DNA of 48,874 bases from contig CATVZP010000007.1 in the NCBI GenBank assembly GCA_958348565.1, forward strand, positions 1 to 48,874, read 5' to 3'. Made by a program: the position numbers and the translations under genes. A model generated the notes under the pieces. That model searched no databases. It had not been told where the DNA came from and saw only the letters and a list, made by a program, of their open reading frames with translations. How positions within the stretch are numbered: the stretch's first letter is position 1; every line of letters starts with the position of its first letter. Origin of the DNA: an uncultured Collinsella sp. (GTDB lineage: Bacteria; Actinomycetota; Coriobacteriia; Coriobacteriales; Coriobacteriaceae). Shown piece after piece: positions 47,899 to 48,874 of this stretch.

Positions 47899-48861
47899 AT
47901 GTCCGAAACCGGTCTGCTGCCGGCATATCTGATCGTCGGTACCGATGGGGTCAAGCGCGACCACGCCGTCTCGCGTATGAAAGCTCGCTTGGAAAAGTCG
48001 GGTATGGTTGAGTTCAACCTCGACGAACGCGACATGACGAAAGATCCCGATATCGAGTCGATCATCGGTTCGCTCAATACCTTTCCCATGGGTAGCGAGT
48101 TTCGCCTGGTGATCCTCGACGGCTGCTCCAAGCTTGCCAAGGCGGTCTCGGAACCGCTCGTTGAGTACCTCGCAAGTCCTAGCCCCACGACGGTCTGTCT
48201 CATTATCGCCGACTCACTTGCCAAGAATACGCGTCTGTATAAGGCAATCGCCAAGATCGACAAGAAGGCTATCGTCGACTGCTCGGGGACCAAGCGCTGG
48301 GAACTGCCGCGCCGCGTTCAGCAGATGGCTACGCAGCACGGTAAGTCCATCTCGACGGCTGCTGCCGAGGAGCTCGTCTCGCGCTCTGGCGAAAACACGC
48401 GCATGCTCGATAACGACCTGGCAAAGCTCGCCCAGATGGTCGAGGCGCCCCAGATTGAGCTTGCCGACGTGGAGCGTTGGATCGTGCGTACGGCTGAGGT
48501 TCAGCCCTGGGACTTCCTCAACGCCGTCTCGGCTCGCGATATGCGGCGTTCGCTCGAGCTCTTTAAGCTTCTGCCCTCCAAGAGCTACGTGTGGACCTAC
48601 ACGCTGCTATGCGGACGCATCCGTGAGCTGATCGTCGCCAAGGCGCTCGATGGGCGCGGGCAGGGGCGTGAGCTCGCCGCGACGCTCAAGCTTCAGGCCT
48701 GGCAGGTCAAGAATCACCTTACCTGGGCGCGTCGTTTTTCGATGACCGAGCTCGTTGCCGCGCTCGAGGGTGCCGTCGATGTTGAGCTCGCGCTCAAGGG
48801 TTCGGCCGATTCGGAGACCGCGCTTTTGCTCTGGATTACGAACATCTTGAGAAAATCGTGA
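47899..48861 (+). CDS. holA: DNA polymerase III delta subunit
   Basis: Clamp-loader subunit that opens the sliding clamp. The 320-residue product has the HolA layout: N-terminal LPAYLIVGTDGVKRD (degenerate P-loop region), FPMGSEFRLVILDGC, VDCSGTKRWELPRRVQ, then the LVSRSGENTRMLDNDLAKLA and C-terminal collar helices. The ATG at 47899 follows GAGGGGAG. comEC-holA is a conserved pair; rpsT, often next, would lie beyond the window. Confidence 0.94.
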   Translation: MSETGLLPAYLIVGTDGVKRDHAVSRMKARLEKSGMVEFNLDERDMTKDPDIESIIGSLNTFPMGSEFRLVILDGCSKLAKAVSEPLVEYLASPSPTTVCLIIADSLAKNTRLYKAIAKIDKKAIVDCSGTKRWELPRRVQQMATQHGKSISTAAAEELVSRSGENTRMLDNDLAKLAQMVEAPQIELADVERWIVRTAEVQPWDFLNAVSARDMRRSLELFKLLPSKSYVWTYTLLCGRIRELIVAKALDGRGQGRELAATLKLQAWQVKNHLTWARRFSMTELVAALEGAVDVELALKGSADSETALLLWITNILRKS

Positions 48862-48874
48862 TGATACCTGCCTA

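Overview
The window is high-GC chromosomal backbone from an actinobacterium of the class Coriobacteriia, most like Collinsella or a near relative (inferred from gene content and codon use; no search was run). It carries an actinobacterial-type integration host factor (mihF) in the order pyrF-mihF-gmk-rpoZ. It also carries genes more usual in Firmicutes: trmFO-xerC, pyrK with class 1B pyrD, thiI, two-subunit glyQ/glyS and pyrR attenuation. I see no rRNA, tRNA, CRISPR array or prophage. The only mobile-looking item is one REP-associated (RAYT/Y1) transposase gene flanked by inverted repeats.

Layout. 1-3165 (+): obgE (5' end cut by the window), nadD, yqeK, rsfS. 3263-4516 (-): dinB. 4718-31378 (+) is a long run of core genes in several transcription units: rpsP-khpA-rimM-trmD-lepB; glyQ-glyS-ppsR; ppdK; rplS; rnhB; yraN-comM-dprA-trmFO-xerC; rpsB-tsf; pyrH-frr-uppS-cdsA-dxr-rseP-ispG-proS. 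31557-35058 (-): adhE, then a small APH/choline-kinase-like phosphotransferase. 35213-35934 (+): the RAYT element. 35987-36175 (-): rpmB. 36490-41951 (+): the pyrimidine operon pyrR-B-C-K-D-F behind an attenuator-like leader. 42191-44601 (+): mihF-gmk-rpoZ-thiI. 44816-48861 (+): comEA-comEC-holA.

How the genes work together. The window holds much of translation (S16, L19, S2, EF-Ts, RRF, L28, GlyRS, ProRS, tRNA/rRNA maturation factors), envelope and isoprenoid precursor synthesis (Dxr, IspG, UppS, CdsA), membrane proteolysis (LepB, a site-2 protease), de novo UMP synthesis minus carAB and pyrE, pyruvate-phosphate dikinase with its bifunctional regulator, fermentative ethanol formation (AdhE), and DNA uptake and processing for competence (ComEA, ComEC, DprA, ComM).

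The most unusual points are: xerC, whose conserved N-terminus begins upstream of any ATG/GTG/TTG and appears to start at an AUA overlapping the trmFO stop; the RAYT gene whose right inverted repeat is translated in frame; a site-2 protease with a helix-turn-helix-like insert; a three-hairpin pyr leader; and several unassigned operator-like palindromes (adhE, rpmB, dinB, ppdK).
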